Positions 47,349 through 57,640 of a stretch of 64,000 bases of DNA are shown in pieces (position 1 is the first letter of the stretch; each line of letters opens with the position of its first letter). The stretch is taken from positions 123,071,503 to 123,135,502 of the forward strand of contig CM041783.1 in assembly GCA_023374045.1 (NCBI GenBank), read 5' to 3'. The notes beneath the pieces are model-generated. The model made no database searches. It was not told where the DNA came from and was given only the letters and a program-made list of their open reading frames with translations. The stretch comes from Limonium bicolor. Taxonomy: Eukaryota; Streptophyta; Magnoliopsida; Caryophyllales; Plumbaginaceae. Position numbers and translations under genes: made by a program.

Positions 47349-48987
47349 AATCTGACCCTTCTAAATTTTTTAAAATAGGAACTGCTTTTGACAGTGGAGA
47401 GCAGACTCACTTAATGAGGTTCCTGGAAAAAAGAAGGGCAACATTCGCTTGGAGCACGGACGAGATGCCTGGTATAGACCCAAGCGTTATCCGGCATGAG
47501 CTCAGGGTGGACCCTAAACATCCGGCGGTCAGGCAAAGGAAAAGGGTAATAGGGGAGGAAAGAGATTTGGCCGCACGAACCGAGGTCCAAAAACTCCTCA
47601 AAGCCGGATTCATCAGGGAGGTTGCATATCCACGCTGGTTGGCTAATGTTGTTATGTAAAAAAAGCAAATGGAAAATGGAGAATGTGTGTGGATTTCACA
47701 GATTTAAATAAGGCATGTCCTAAGGATTTTTATCCCCTGCCATCAATAGATAGATTGGTAGTCTCGACTGCCCAGAGTTCTGTGTTAAGTTTTCTGGATG
47801 CTTTCTCCGGCTATAATCAAATAAAAATGAAAGAGGACGATTCGGAAAAAACTTCCTCATTACTTCAGCTGGAACATTCTGTTACAGGGTAATGCCTTTC
47901 GGCCTAAAGAATGCGGGGGCCACTTTTCAGCGAATGATTGACAAAGTGTTTTGCCAACAAATTGCCCGAAATGTGGAAGCTTATGTTGATGACATAGTTG
48001 TGAAAAGCCCGTCAAAGGAACAACACATGAAGGATTTGGAAGAAACATTTGATACTCTGGATAAATACCAAATTAAGCTCAATCCAGAGAAGTGTGTGTT
48101 TGGAGTAACCAAAGGGAGGTTTCTTGGCTTCATTGTTGGGCAACAGGTATTGAGGTTGATCCGGAAAAGAGTCAGGCAATTCTCGACCTTTCCCCACCAA
48201 GAAATATCAAAGATGTCCAAGCTTTGAACGGAAGACTCACAGCATTAAGTAGGTTCTGTTCTAAGCTTCAGGAAAAATCAATCCCGTTCTTCAATATTCT
48301 AAGAAAGAACAGTAAATTCCAGTGGGGACAAGAGTGTATAGAAGCATTTGAGAAAATCAAGGAGATGCTCCGGGATTTGCCTAAATTAGGTGTACCTGCT
48401 CCGGGACAGGATCTGTACCTTTACTTGTCCGCAACAGATTGGGCGGTTGCAGCTGTCTTAATCATGGAAGAGAAAAGGGAAATACCAGTTTACTATACAG
48501 GCAAAATCTTGAGTCCGACAGAAGGACGGTACACTAATATAGAGAAAGTCTTGTTTGCACTGGTAGTGGCATCAAGAAAACTACGACCCTACTTCCAGTC
48601 GCACCGAATCTTTGTCAGGACCAATTGGCCGCTCAAGCAAATTGCGAACAATCCGAATGCCTCCGGCCGGATGGTAAGCTGGACAGTAGAGCTGACACAA
48701 TATGAAATTCACTTCATGCCCAGAACGGCGATTAAAGCTCAGGCCTTAGCAGACTTCATAACAGAAACAAGCTTCGCAAAGAGAGGAAACAAACTCAGAA
48801 TCCATATGTCATCTTGGTTGATGGGGCTCGATGCAAAAGTGGGGCAGGAGCTGGAATAGTGGTGCAGGCGCCGGATGGGCAAAGCTTGAATTATGCCTTC
48901 CGGCTGGACTTTGACGTCACTAATAATGAAGCCGAATACGAAGCTCTTATCCAGGGTTTGGAAGTGGCCACAGCCTGGGGGCGACAG
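47349..48987 (+). pseudogene. reverse transcriptase and first RNase H of B, start of second RNase H
   Basis: RT motifs FTDLNKACPKDFYPLP, FSGYNQIKM, MPFGLKNAGATFQRMID and AYVDDIVVKS are present, split by frameshifts near 47656, 47855, 48145 and 48780. The first RNase H again has SATDWAVAAVL and RTNWPLKQI, i.e. apparently without two catalytic Asp. The second RNase H starts with VDGARCKSGAGAGIV and NNEAEYEAL and stops at the intron donor. Confidence 0.92.
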
Positions 48988-49080
48988 GTTTCATAGAATA
49001 GATATCTTCCCTGTTTATTTCCATACTTATAAAAATCTATCTGGGATAACACTTATGAAAGTATAACCTATTTTTAACAG
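48988..49080 (+). other. predicted intron inside the second RNase H domain of B (93 bp)
   Basis: CGACAG/GTTTCA donor and TATTTTTAACAG/AGTTAG acceptor at the same place as in A. The intron body has diverged far more than the exons. A one-base deletion just before the donor spoils the phase in B, whereas A keeps it. Confidence 0.7.
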
Positions 49081-49562
49081 AGTTAGAGGTGTATTCAGAC
49101 TCTATGTTAGTGACGAGACAAAGTGACAACATCTACGAGGTTAAAGAAGAGAAACTATGGAGGTACTTGCTCAAGGTCCAGGAACTAAAGGCAAATTTCC
49201 AAAAATGCGAGCTAAAACATCTTCCACGAGAAGAAAATGTCGAAGCTGATGCCTTGGCCAAATTGGCAAGTATGGCCGAAAGAGTACCCAATGAGATATG
49301 GCTGGAAGTCAGAACCTCCCCAAGTATAGAAAGGCTCAGGTATTGGCGGTAGAGACAAATGATCAAGAAGAATCTTGGATGACCCCGATTATAGATTACA
49401 TACGGCATGGAAAACTGCCGGAGGAAGAAAAGGAGGCCAGAATAGTAAAGAGGCGGGCCGCATCATTCTTTATTGAGGATAACCAGCTGTATAGACGATC
49501 TTTTGCAAGACCTGCTCTGAAGTGTGTCACCATAGCTGAAGGAGAGTTGGTAAGAGAGATAC
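49081..49562 (+). pseudogene. second RNase H (3' part) and linker of B
   Basis: It resumes with YSDSMLVTRQ and closes with NVEADALAKLA, the last catalytic Asp of an archaeal-type RNase H. Frame breaks near 49310-49350 and 49590 separate it from the linker and the integrase zinc site. Confidence 0.85.
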
Positions 49563-50591
49563 ATGATGGGCTCTGCGGAAATCACCAGGGAAAGGACCAC
49601 AACTCACAAAATCTTAAGACTCGGATATTTCTGGCCGAAAATGATGGAGCACTGCAAAGAATATATACGAAGATGTCGCAAGTGTCAAGAACATGGAAAT
49701 AAGATACACACTCCTCCGGCTGAGCAAAAGTCTGTTCTATGCCCAATTCCCTTCGCTATGTGGGGATTGGACATCGTGGGTCCATTCCCGGAGGCTTCAC
49801 CAGGAAGGTTCAAATTCATGTACGTTGCTATCGACTACTTCACAAAGTGGATTGAAGCAATGCCTACTATCTCCATCACAGCTAAGAAGTCACAAGAATT
49901 CATTTGGAAATATGTGGTATGCAGGTTTGGCATACCAAAAGCCATAATAACTGATAATGGAACACAATTCAATTGCGAAGGCTTCCGAGAATTTTGTGAA
50001 GAATGGAAGATCGACTTGAGATTTGCATCAGTAGCCCATCCTCAGGCGAATGGGCAGGTTGAGAATGCAAATGGCCAAATAGTAAAGGCGATAAAAAGGA
50101 AACTCGATGAGAAAAAAGGAAAGTGGGCAGAATTGCTACCCCAGGTCCTATGGTCATACCGAACAACAGAAAGAGGACCGACAGGAGAGACGCCTTACAG
50201 ATTGACGTATGGTTTAGAAGCCGTCATTCCGGCAGAGATTGTGGTGCCGTCTATAAGATGGGAATCATATGACGAAGAGACCAACAATCAGGGAGTACAG
50301 GATCACCTTGATCTCCTTGAGGAAACCAGGACAGCCGCCGCAGTAAGGATGGCAAAAGATAAATCTAAGGTAGAAAGGTATTTCAACAGGAGGGTGAAAG
50401 AACGAAGTTTTGCCCCAGGGGAATTAGTCCTCCGGGAAGTTAAGCAACCCAAGAAGCTGGAGCCCCAATGGGAAGGACCATACATCATACACCAAAAGAC
50501 AGGACGGGCTTCATATCGCTTAAAAAATGCTGAGGGATATGAGTTGCCGCATTCTTGGCATGGAGAATGTTTGAAAAAATTCTATGTGTAA
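49563..50591 (+). CDS. integrase of B (open frame)
   Basis: About 340 codons without a stop. It includes the second half of the HHCC zinc site (RRCRKCQEHG), the catalytic core with GLDIVGPF, ITDNGTQF and the Glu in NGQVENANGQIVKAIK, and the C-terminal region with FAPGELVLREVKQPKKL and GPYIIHQKTGRASYRL, ending HSWHGECLKKFYV at 50591. The His pair of the zinc site is in another frame just upstream (near 49580), so the module is not complete as one frame. The minisatellite starts about 50 bases after the stop. Confidence 0.92.
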   Translation: MMGSAEITRERTTTHKILRLGYFWPKMMEHCKEYIRRCRKCQEHGNKIHTPPAEQKSVLCPIPFAMWGLDIVGPFPEASPGRFKFMYVAIDYFTKWIEAMPTISITAKKSQEFIWKYVVCRFGIPKAIITDNGTQFNCEGFREFCEEWKIDLRFASVAHPQANGQVENANGQIVKAIKRKLDEKKGKWAELLPQVLWSYRTTERGPTGETPYRLTYGLEAVIPAEIVVPSIRWESYDEETNNQGVQDHLDLLEETRTAAAVRMAKDKSKVERYFNRRVKERSFAPGELVLREVKQPKKLEPQWEGPYIIHQKTGRASYRLKNAEGYELPHSWHGECLKKFYV

Positions 50592-50639
50592 AATTTATAA
50601 CTCATCAATAAAAAGTATTATTTTTTGGAATATGAAAGA

Positions 50640-51700
50640 AAAAGTAAGCACCGGCCAACGAGCCGCAGGCTATCATGCCTTGAAAGTAAGCACCGGCCAA
50701 CGAGCCGCAGGCTATCATGCCTTGAAAGTAAGCACCGGCCAACGAGCCGCAGGCTATCATGCCTTGAAAGAAAGCACCGGCCAACGAGCCGCAGGCTATC
50801 ATGCCTTGAAAGAAAAAAACACCGGCCAACGAGCCGCAGGCTATCATGCCTTGAAAAAAAAGAAAGCACCGGCCAACGAGCCGCAGGCTATCATGCCTTG
50901 AAAAAAAGAAAGCACCGGCCAACGAGCCGCAGGCTATCATGCCTTGAAAGAAAAAGAAAGCACCGGCCAACGAGCCGCAGGCTATCATGCCTTGAAAGAA
51001 AAAGAAAGCACCGGCCAACGAGCCGCAGGCTATCATGCCTTGAAAGAAAAAGAAAGCACCGGCCAACGAGCCGCAGACTATGCCTTGAAAGAAAAAGAAA
51101 GCACCGGCCAACGAGCCGCAGGCTATCATGCCTTGAAGAAAAAGAAAGCACCGGCCAACGAGCCGCAGGCAATCATGCCTTGAAAGAAAAAGAAAGCACC
51201 GGCCAACGAGCCGCAGGCTATCATGCCTTGAAAGAAAAAGAAAGCACTGGCCAACGAGCCGCAGGCTATCATGCCTTGAAAGAAAAAGAAAGCACCGGCC
51301 AACGAGCCGCAGACTATCATGCCTTGAAAGAAAAAGAAAGCACCGGCCAACGAGCCGCAGGCTATCATGCCTTGAAGAAAAAGAAAGCACCGGCCAACGA
51401 GCCGCAGACTATCATGCCTTGAAAGAAAAAGAAAGCACCGGCCAACGAGCCGCAGGCTATCATGCCTAGAAAGAAAAAGAAAGCACCGGCCAACGAGCCG
51501 CAGGCTATCATGCCTTGAAAGAAAAAGAAAGCACCGGCCAACGAGCCGCAGGCTATCATCCCTTGAAAGAAAAAGAAAGCACCGGCCAACGAGCCGCAGG
51601 CTATCATGCCTTGAAAGAAAAAGAAAGCATCGGCCAACGAGCCGCAGGCTATCACGCCTTGAAAAAACAGCATCCGGCCAACGTGCCGCAAGCTAAACAT
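50640..51700. repeat. 48-bp minisatellite of B
   Basis: About 22-23 units with the core caccggccaacgagccgcag and ctatcatgccttgaaa, with a variable A/G-rich spacer. The first units are 42 bp and later ones 45-48 bp. One degenerate last unit lies near 51670. It sits between the convergent ends of pol (50591) and the antisense gene (52066). It is the reverse complement of the array in A. Confidence 0.95.
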
Positions 51701-52065
51701 GACCTTTTTTTTATTATTATTATTATCAAAACAAAACTGACCAACAAGCTGCAGGAAGACCCAGCTTAGAACCATAGATAACCATGCTCCAAAAGGGAAA
51801 AAGGGGCCCGCCGGAACAAAAATCCAAAGCTGCAAACCGCGCCGGCATAACTTGCATAAGATAACTATTTAAAAGAGAGGGAAAGACGAGAAAGAAATAT
51901 CGCGACAATAGAAAACTCGGCTCAAAAAGAGTTGCTCCGGCAGACAAATAACAAGTGATGATAAAATATAGCTTATATTTCTCCCAAAACGATGGGGTGG
52001 AGACAATTACAACATATGATCATTCGGCAGAAACAGAAAATACATGTTGTAACAAAAAACAACCT
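51701..52065. other. spacer after the minisatellite
   Basis: AT-rich DNA containing a (tta)n-like stretch near 51711-51724. Nothing recognisable; probably the 3' untranslated region of the antisense gene. Confidence 0.4.
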
Positions 52066-52646
52066 CTATTCTACTGCCTTTGCAGTTTCTTTGTCTGCAG
52101 CTTCTTCTTCGGCGGTTAATAGTCTATCGCCGCTACCTACTACACTCCCGGAAGACTTGGACCTCCTGGCAAGATGCTGCGTCCCTCCGGTGGACGGCAG
52201 GATGTTGCTTCCGGCAGGAAGGATTGAGGCTTCACCAGCACCAAAGCATGTCTCTCCGGGACTGCGGCAGAATCTCTCAAGTTCCAGGAAGAAGTTGGAT
52301 TTCTAGGCGACAGCCTTGAATTCCAACTTATTATACAAGTCATCATCCAGCAACTCTCCTTTCTCGAGAGAATGATCCGAGACGATCTGCTTGCAGATGT
52401 CGACTAACCGGCGGCATTGAGAAGCAAAGGACTCCTTTAAATGAGCGTTGATGGTGCCTTGCTTCTGTATCTCCTCCTGAGATTGCCGAGAGAATGACTT
52501 GAGCCTGGTCACTTGAGATTCGAGAGTCAGGACTTGGGCACGGTACTTGTCACGTTCAGAATTGGCGGATGCCAGCTCCTCCTTAGCGCGGGCTATCCGT
52601 CCACTCAACTGGGTGACGTGCTTCAATAAATTGGCAGCACTCATGC

Positions 52647-52719
52647 CTAGCCGGAACAAAAAGAATAAGAAGAGGAAAGGGCCAAAAAAAAAGAAAAAGT
52701 TGAAGGCCTGAAAGTTTAC
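52647..52719 (-). other. predicted intron of the antisense gene of B (73 bp)
   Basis: Minus strand CATG/GTAAAC donor and CCGGCTAG/GCATGA acceptor, with a pyrimidine-rich body. Its position matches the intron 2639-2715 of A. Confidence 0.7.
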
Positions 52720-53544
52720 CATGACCTAATGGCTCGGTACTCTCGGCTTGAGAGCGAGACTTAGCTTCCTCCAGCTCTCTAACTTTCTCCTCCAGCCTCG
52801 CCCTCTCTTCTATCAGGGCGGCTTTATCCGCAGCAAGGGTTTTCTTCTCTTCTTCCAAAAGAGAATAATCCCGGAGCAGAGACTGCTTCTCTTGATCAAA
52901 AGAAGACCTTGACTGCTCTTCCAGCGCGGCCTTTTCTTCCAGCAGACAGTCAAGTTCTTGCATAAGTTTCTCTTTCTCTTTCACGAGAGCTTCATTCTCT
53001 CGTTGAAGAGCTTGCTTCTCCAGCCCAAGCGCTTCAGCCTCCTGCTTAAAAGAGTTCCCCTCTTGATAGAAAAAGGTTTTCTCAGCCTGAAGTTTATTTA
53101 CCTCGCTCTGAAGATTGTTCACTTCGTTCCGATGCATGGAGCGTACCTGATCCAGCATAGTGACCAGGTTAAAGAAGAGCCAAGTTAGCTTATCCTTAAG
53201 GGGAAACGAGAGATAATTCCATACTCTATCAATGTATTATCAGCCTCCTTGATCCGGCTCCTTAGAGAAAAGTTCTCTTCTCAGAGTTTCTTCAGCTGCA
53301 GCTCGTACTCGTCACGCTGGCGTTCGCATTCTCGCCAGGACAACTGCAGGTCCTTGTTGATTGCCTCATTCCTCTCCTTTGCCTTACAGTCGATCTCGTA
53401 TTCAACCTGGTCGATGTAGGCGTCGTGAGAAGAGCGGGATAGCTTCAGTTCCTCTTCAACATTGTTGGCCCGGCTCTCCTCATAGCGAAGCCTGGATCGA
53501 AGGTTACCAAAGTGAACCTCAGCACTTTGGGCCATGGACATCAC

Positions 53545-53632
53545 CTAAAAAAAGCAGCAATGCAATGCACAAAGTCAGGGGAAAGCCAAAAATGAAACAG
53601 AAAAGAGACATGAAAATAACATGCAGCCTAAC
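53545..53632 (-). other. predicted intron of the antisense gene of B (88 bp)
   Basis: Minus strand TTTCAG/GTTAGG donor and TTTTTTAG/GTGATG acceptor. Its position matches the intron 1742-1837 of A. Confidence 0.72.
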
Positions 53633-54206
53633 CTGAAAGATTCCCCCCACAACATGTCAAACACTTCGTTGGCTGGGAGGGAATGCCGCATGATAGCATC
53701 CGCCCCTCCATCTCCGGTCCGCAGCCTTTTCTTAGTGGCAGTAAAGGTTGTTGGAGGAGCAAAAATCCCGTCTGGATGACCGGATCTCTTGATTGCCTCC
53801 TTCCAGACGGAGGAATACTTGGCGGCATCATAGGTTATCAAAGGAAGGGGGCGCCCGCAGTGGTAGAACCACCCTTCCTTTTGGGAAGGACCGGTGTAGG
53901 ACTCCTGAGCAGGAGGAGGAGGGGAAGAGGAGGAGGAAGCTATGTAGCCTTCTCTCTGCTCACCCTGGGACTCAGGACCCTCCGGCAAAGGGGAGGTCGC
54001 ATAATCCTCTCTTTGCTTACTTTGGAGCTCGGGGTCCTCCGGCACCTGCCGATACTCCATTGCTCTATCCTTTGCCGCATCCACGGCCGCAGCAACGTCA
54101 ATGGAGAATGATCCTGAAGCTTCGGGATCACCAGAGGTTTGTGGCTCTACGGCCTTCGGCCTCGACGCTGTTTTCTTTTTTGATTTTTTCTTGGCAGGAG
54201 CAGTGG

Positions 54207-54311
54207 CTGCCGCAATGATAAAGACAATTAGAACCAGAAGAATGAAGCTAAAAAAGAATACCAAAAAAAGGAAACTTGAAAGACAGGAGAAGACGACAAA
54301 GCAAACAAAAC
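54207..54311 (-). other. predicted intron of the antisense gene of B (105 bp)
   Basis: Minus strand GAGAAG/GTTTTG donor and a long T-rich tract before TTGCGGCAG/CCACTG. The counterpart in A lies beyond its interruption and cannot be checked. Confidence 0.55.
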
Positions 54312-54775
54312 CTTCTCCAGCCGAAGGATCAGCACAGAGGTCTCCGGCCTCCAGGGTGTTTTCCTGAGCAGGATCTGAGGAAAAGTAACCCGTCAAATCA
54401 GGAAACAACTCACAAATAGGAGTCGGATGACCGGACTCCCGCCCCGGGCGAGAACCAAGGTCAGAACCTGAACCAGGGGTGAGGGGAAGGGTGACACGGC
54501 GCCCAGACTTGGGCTCAAGTGCCATGTACCTGACAATCCGGCGTCAGCATGTACAGGAGATTCAAGCCGCTTCTTTTTCTTCAAATTACCAGCTTGGTCA
54601 TCTCCAACCTCTCGTCTGGAATGCTTTGCCGGAGCAGCGTTCTCTAAAAGCTGCTCAGCCACGTCAGTGGCTGCATCCAGCGTGTCGTAGTAGTCAATTT
54701 TTTTGCCCCCATTCTTAAAGGTGACAAAGTTCCAGTTATAGAAGGGACCGATCTTGTCCCCCTTCTGGAAAAAGT

Positions 54776-54852
54776 CTACGACAATACATCCAAACGATAA
54801 GGAGACCGAAAGAAACGACAGAGTTCATACTAAGCAAAAAGAGAACACTTAC
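54776..54852 (-). other. predicted intron of the antisense gene of B (77 bp)
   Basis: Minus strand CACA/GTAAGT donor (consensus) and TTGTCGTAG/ACTTTTT acceptor. The coding pattern continues after it. Confidence 0.65.
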
Positions 54853-55609
54853 TGTGATATGTCTTCAGAGAAGACAAGCGTTCTTTTGTAAAAAACGCCT
54901 CGACGGTCGGCAATTTCTTGTTTACCGCCCGCAGAACCTTCGAAATAGGAATTTCAGCCGGAGGAGTCTCGGGGCTGATTAACTGACCTTTTCCGGCCTC
55001 AGCAGCGTATGGTATGCCCAACACTCGGCCGGACGGGGGAATGACGACGAACCACCGCGACCCCCACTCGTGGGCCTTTTGATAGTCAAAAAGGGAGTAC
55101 CCACTCTTCGCAATAAGGGTTAGGCTCTCAGGATCCTTCCTAACTGTGAAGAATCGGAAGAAATCAGTACCCTCCGGCCGAATTTTGATATCGTCACAAA
55201 GGGAAGCAAAAGCCTGAAGGTGTGAAATGGCTTTAGGGTGAAGATGGGCGAGGGTGCAGCAGCGACGGAGAAGGAACCCTAGCACGAAAGGGTGTGGGGG
55301 AATGGTCAAACCTGACTGGAAGAAGTCGGCATAGACGACGTACCCGCGACCAAAATCGTCGTGGGGGTGAGAATCAGTGGATGGCAAATAAATTTGTGTG
55401 CCAAGTGGAGCTTCGACCCCCCCGAGACAATCACAGAGGGAAAAGTAGTTGAGAGAAGAAGGAGAAGGTTGACGTCCAGAACAGAAGGGTCTTATCGGCT
55501 TCAGGTACGAAGGGCGAAAGCCGTTAGGAGACTGAGAGCCTTGAATCGCTCCGATGGCGGGCAGAAATTTAGGACCAAGTTTGCTCTGTTTAGTGGAAGA
55601 AGAAGCCAT

Positions 55610-56083
55610 TGTCAAGTTAGGCAAGAATCGAGGGATGACGGCGATGAGAGGAAGGGTAGCGCACAACGGCAGGAAAGCAAGAAGAAGAGAGGTCGAAGTA
55701 ACGGGCCAGTAGAGGAAAGAGGAAAAAGGAGAGAACTCGAAGAGTTGGGCTTTAAGGGTCGCACGCTTCCTAAAGACGCTACCGACGTCGAGTCGAAAGG
55801 AAGGCCCTGCATATTCTACATCGGTAACGGGCGGAAAATTCGAAAAAAGAAATACACAGGACACGAGCTATGCGCGTGGCCAACAAAAAGTTCCTTTTCT
55901 CACGTATGAAGAAAAAAACTTGTGGGACTGAGATAAGGAGACAACGAAGCTGGAGTAAACCAAAGAGAGGGCCCTAGAGCTGGCCCACAGGCAGTCGCAA
56001 AATTTTTTCAAATCCCCAAAACACCAAGACCAGAAGTTCTATTTTTCTTCACCGAATTCAGAAAGATAGAACTGTGGGACTGA
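55610..56083 (-). promoter_or_regulatory. region upstream of the antisense gene, before the 3' LTR of B
   Basis: About 470 bases between the likely antisense start codon and the 3' LTR. An antisense promoter must lie here or in the LTR; I see no clear TATA box. An open frame extends upstream of the start but lacks resemblance to anything. A tgtgggactga motif precedes the LTR and occurs again near 55921. Confidence 0.4.
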
Positions 56084-56656
56084 TGAGAAGGGAAAAATGG
56101 CGCCTGACCAAAGCAGGCACGTAAAGCATCCGGCCGCTTTGCCGATGAGATTAAAGGCACGTAAAGCATCCGGCCGCTTTGGCCGGATGAGATTAAAGGC
56201 ACGTAAAGCATCCGGCCGCTTTGGTCGGATGAGATTAAAGGCACGTAAAGCATCCGGCCGCTTGGCCGGATGGATTAAGGGCTTGTAGATCATCCGGCCG
56301 CCTTAGCCGGATGAAAATGGGGACTTAGCAAAGCAAAACGTTACTCGACCGGCCGCTTGTGGTCGGTCAGGGTACTAAATAGGGGGTAGAATGTACTTAA
56401 GCATGTAAATACAGGCTGACACAAAGGGACCAGCCCAAAAAAATATAAATAAGGGTGTACCCCATGAAATAAGACGGTTTTTGGCATCAAACACATCCGA
56501 ATTCTAATAGAAGCTCTTTCTCTCTCTCTACTCTCACAAAGATTCTGGGTTCAGATCAGGTAATGTAGGACCGAATGCCAGATCAGGCCATTTTAGGATA
56601 GATACATTTTACATTGGGATCAGGTCGGATCCTGTTAGGATAGATACACTGTTTCA
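56084..56656 (+). repeat. 3' LTR of B (573 bp)
   Basis: The partner of 44238-44829, about 19 bases shorter, mostly through single-base losses spread along the LTR (for example in the palindromes and near the TATA box). It is followed by the duplication gtgta. Confidence 0.95.
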
Positions 56657-56668
56657 GTGTATCTCAGA

Positions 56669-57640
56669 ATGCCTCCTCGTAGAGCACCAGTGACCCCTCA
56701 GGGAGATGCTGTAGATGCAGTACAGTTTGTGGCACAGTTGATGCAGACGAGGCTGCAGCAGGTGGGAGCTGTGGAGCAGGCCCAGCAGGGCGAATGCTGT
56801 GGGAGGCCGAGTCAGGGCGCTCCAGGAATTCTGAAGCTAAAAGCCGCTTCCTTTGACGGCTGTGGTGACCCTCAGGAGCGAGCCATGGATTACTGAGTGT
56901 CGAGACCTGCTGAGAGTGATGGGTCGGAGGATGACCAGAAGGTGGACTTCGCCACGTTTCCTCTTTAAGGGGGAGGCGAAGGAGTGGTGGCGTATGGTGA
57001 TGGGTAGGCACCCCCAGCCTTGGACCTGGGATCATTCTGGTTGAGTTCAACAAGCATTATTCCGACGTTTACAAGGATCAGAAGATCAACGATTATAACC
57101 GGCTGCGCCAGGGGAGAATACATGTCAGTCTCGAGGAGTACGTGAGGAAGTTCGTGACGCTCTCGAAGTATGCTCGAGCTAGATGAGCAAGGAAGGCCCT
57201 AAGTTCGAGAGTGGGCTCAACCAGACCTCAGGTCCGCGGTGACACCCTTCGTCACGGACCTTCAGAGATGTTGGCAGATGTCCGCTCTGCTGGTAGAGGC
57301 CGACATCAGGGCAGACAGCTGGCAAGGACCATAAGGGGAAGAGGCGTGCTGAAGTGCCTCGAAGAAGGAGGCTGCTCATCCTTAGAAAGAAGTAGTCCTA
57401 TGGAGATCGTCGGGGAGCTTCTTCATCTTCGTCAGCTAGGCGAAGTGTAGGTCTTGTGGCCACTCCCATCCTGGTAGGGAGTGCTCAAGAAGACTAGGTG
57501 CCTGCTTTAAGTGCGGGTCGATGGAGCACCGGATCGCTCAGTGCCCGCAGGCATCCGGTAGAGGCTCAGGAGATAGAGGCACCGGTTCAGATCAGGGGCG
57601 AGGTCCGACCAGAAGAAGCCTCAGACTCAGGCCCGAGTGT
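56669..57640 (+). pseudogene. gag of D
   Basis: The start MPPRRAPVTPQGDAVDAVQF is at 56669, twelve bases after the B duplication begins. Capsid-like fragments follow in changing frames, including FNKHYSDVY-type coding near 57050. The nucleocapsid knuckle CFKCGSMEHRIAQC is at 57503-57544. Many one- and two-base deletions break it. Confidence 0.8.

Larger units (their letters stand above)
52066..55609 (-). pseudogene. antisense gene of B: gypsy-type-transposon domain plus coiled coil, spliced
   Basis: It runs opposite to pol. The likely start is MASSSTKQSKLGP at 55609. Exon 1 (55609-54853) holds a domain with DFFQSGLTIPPHPFVLGFLL and DFFRFFTVRKD, which resembles, from memory, the Pfam 'putative gypsy type transposon' family (Transposase_28). 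Introns are predicted at 54776-54852, 54207-54311, 53545-53632 and 52647-52719. The middle is Pro/Ser/Lys-rich with KKKSKKKTASRPK, a possible nuclear signal; the C-terminal half is coiled coil. Lesions are a frame change near 54527, a TGA at 53281 with a shift after it, and a TAG at 52303; the family end is 52066. Such antisense genes are known in the Tat lineage. Function unknown. Confidence 0.8.
44238..56656 (+). mobile_element. Ty3/gypsy Tat-lineage retrotransposon B (12.4 kb), nested in D
   Basis: LTRs at 44238-44829 and 56084-56656, perfect flanking duplication GTGTA, tggcgcc-type primer site, plus-strand gag-pol, 48-bp minisatellite and a minus-strand spliced gene. It is the same family as A in opposite orientation but with longer LTRs. 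Frameshifts in gag, RT and RNase H prevent autonomous activity; the integrase frame is open. Confidence 0.95.

Noticed and set aside
50640..51700. Regularly spaced repeats that look like a CRISPR array
   Set aside because: The units are contiguous tandem repeats without unique spacers, in plant retrotransposon DNA.
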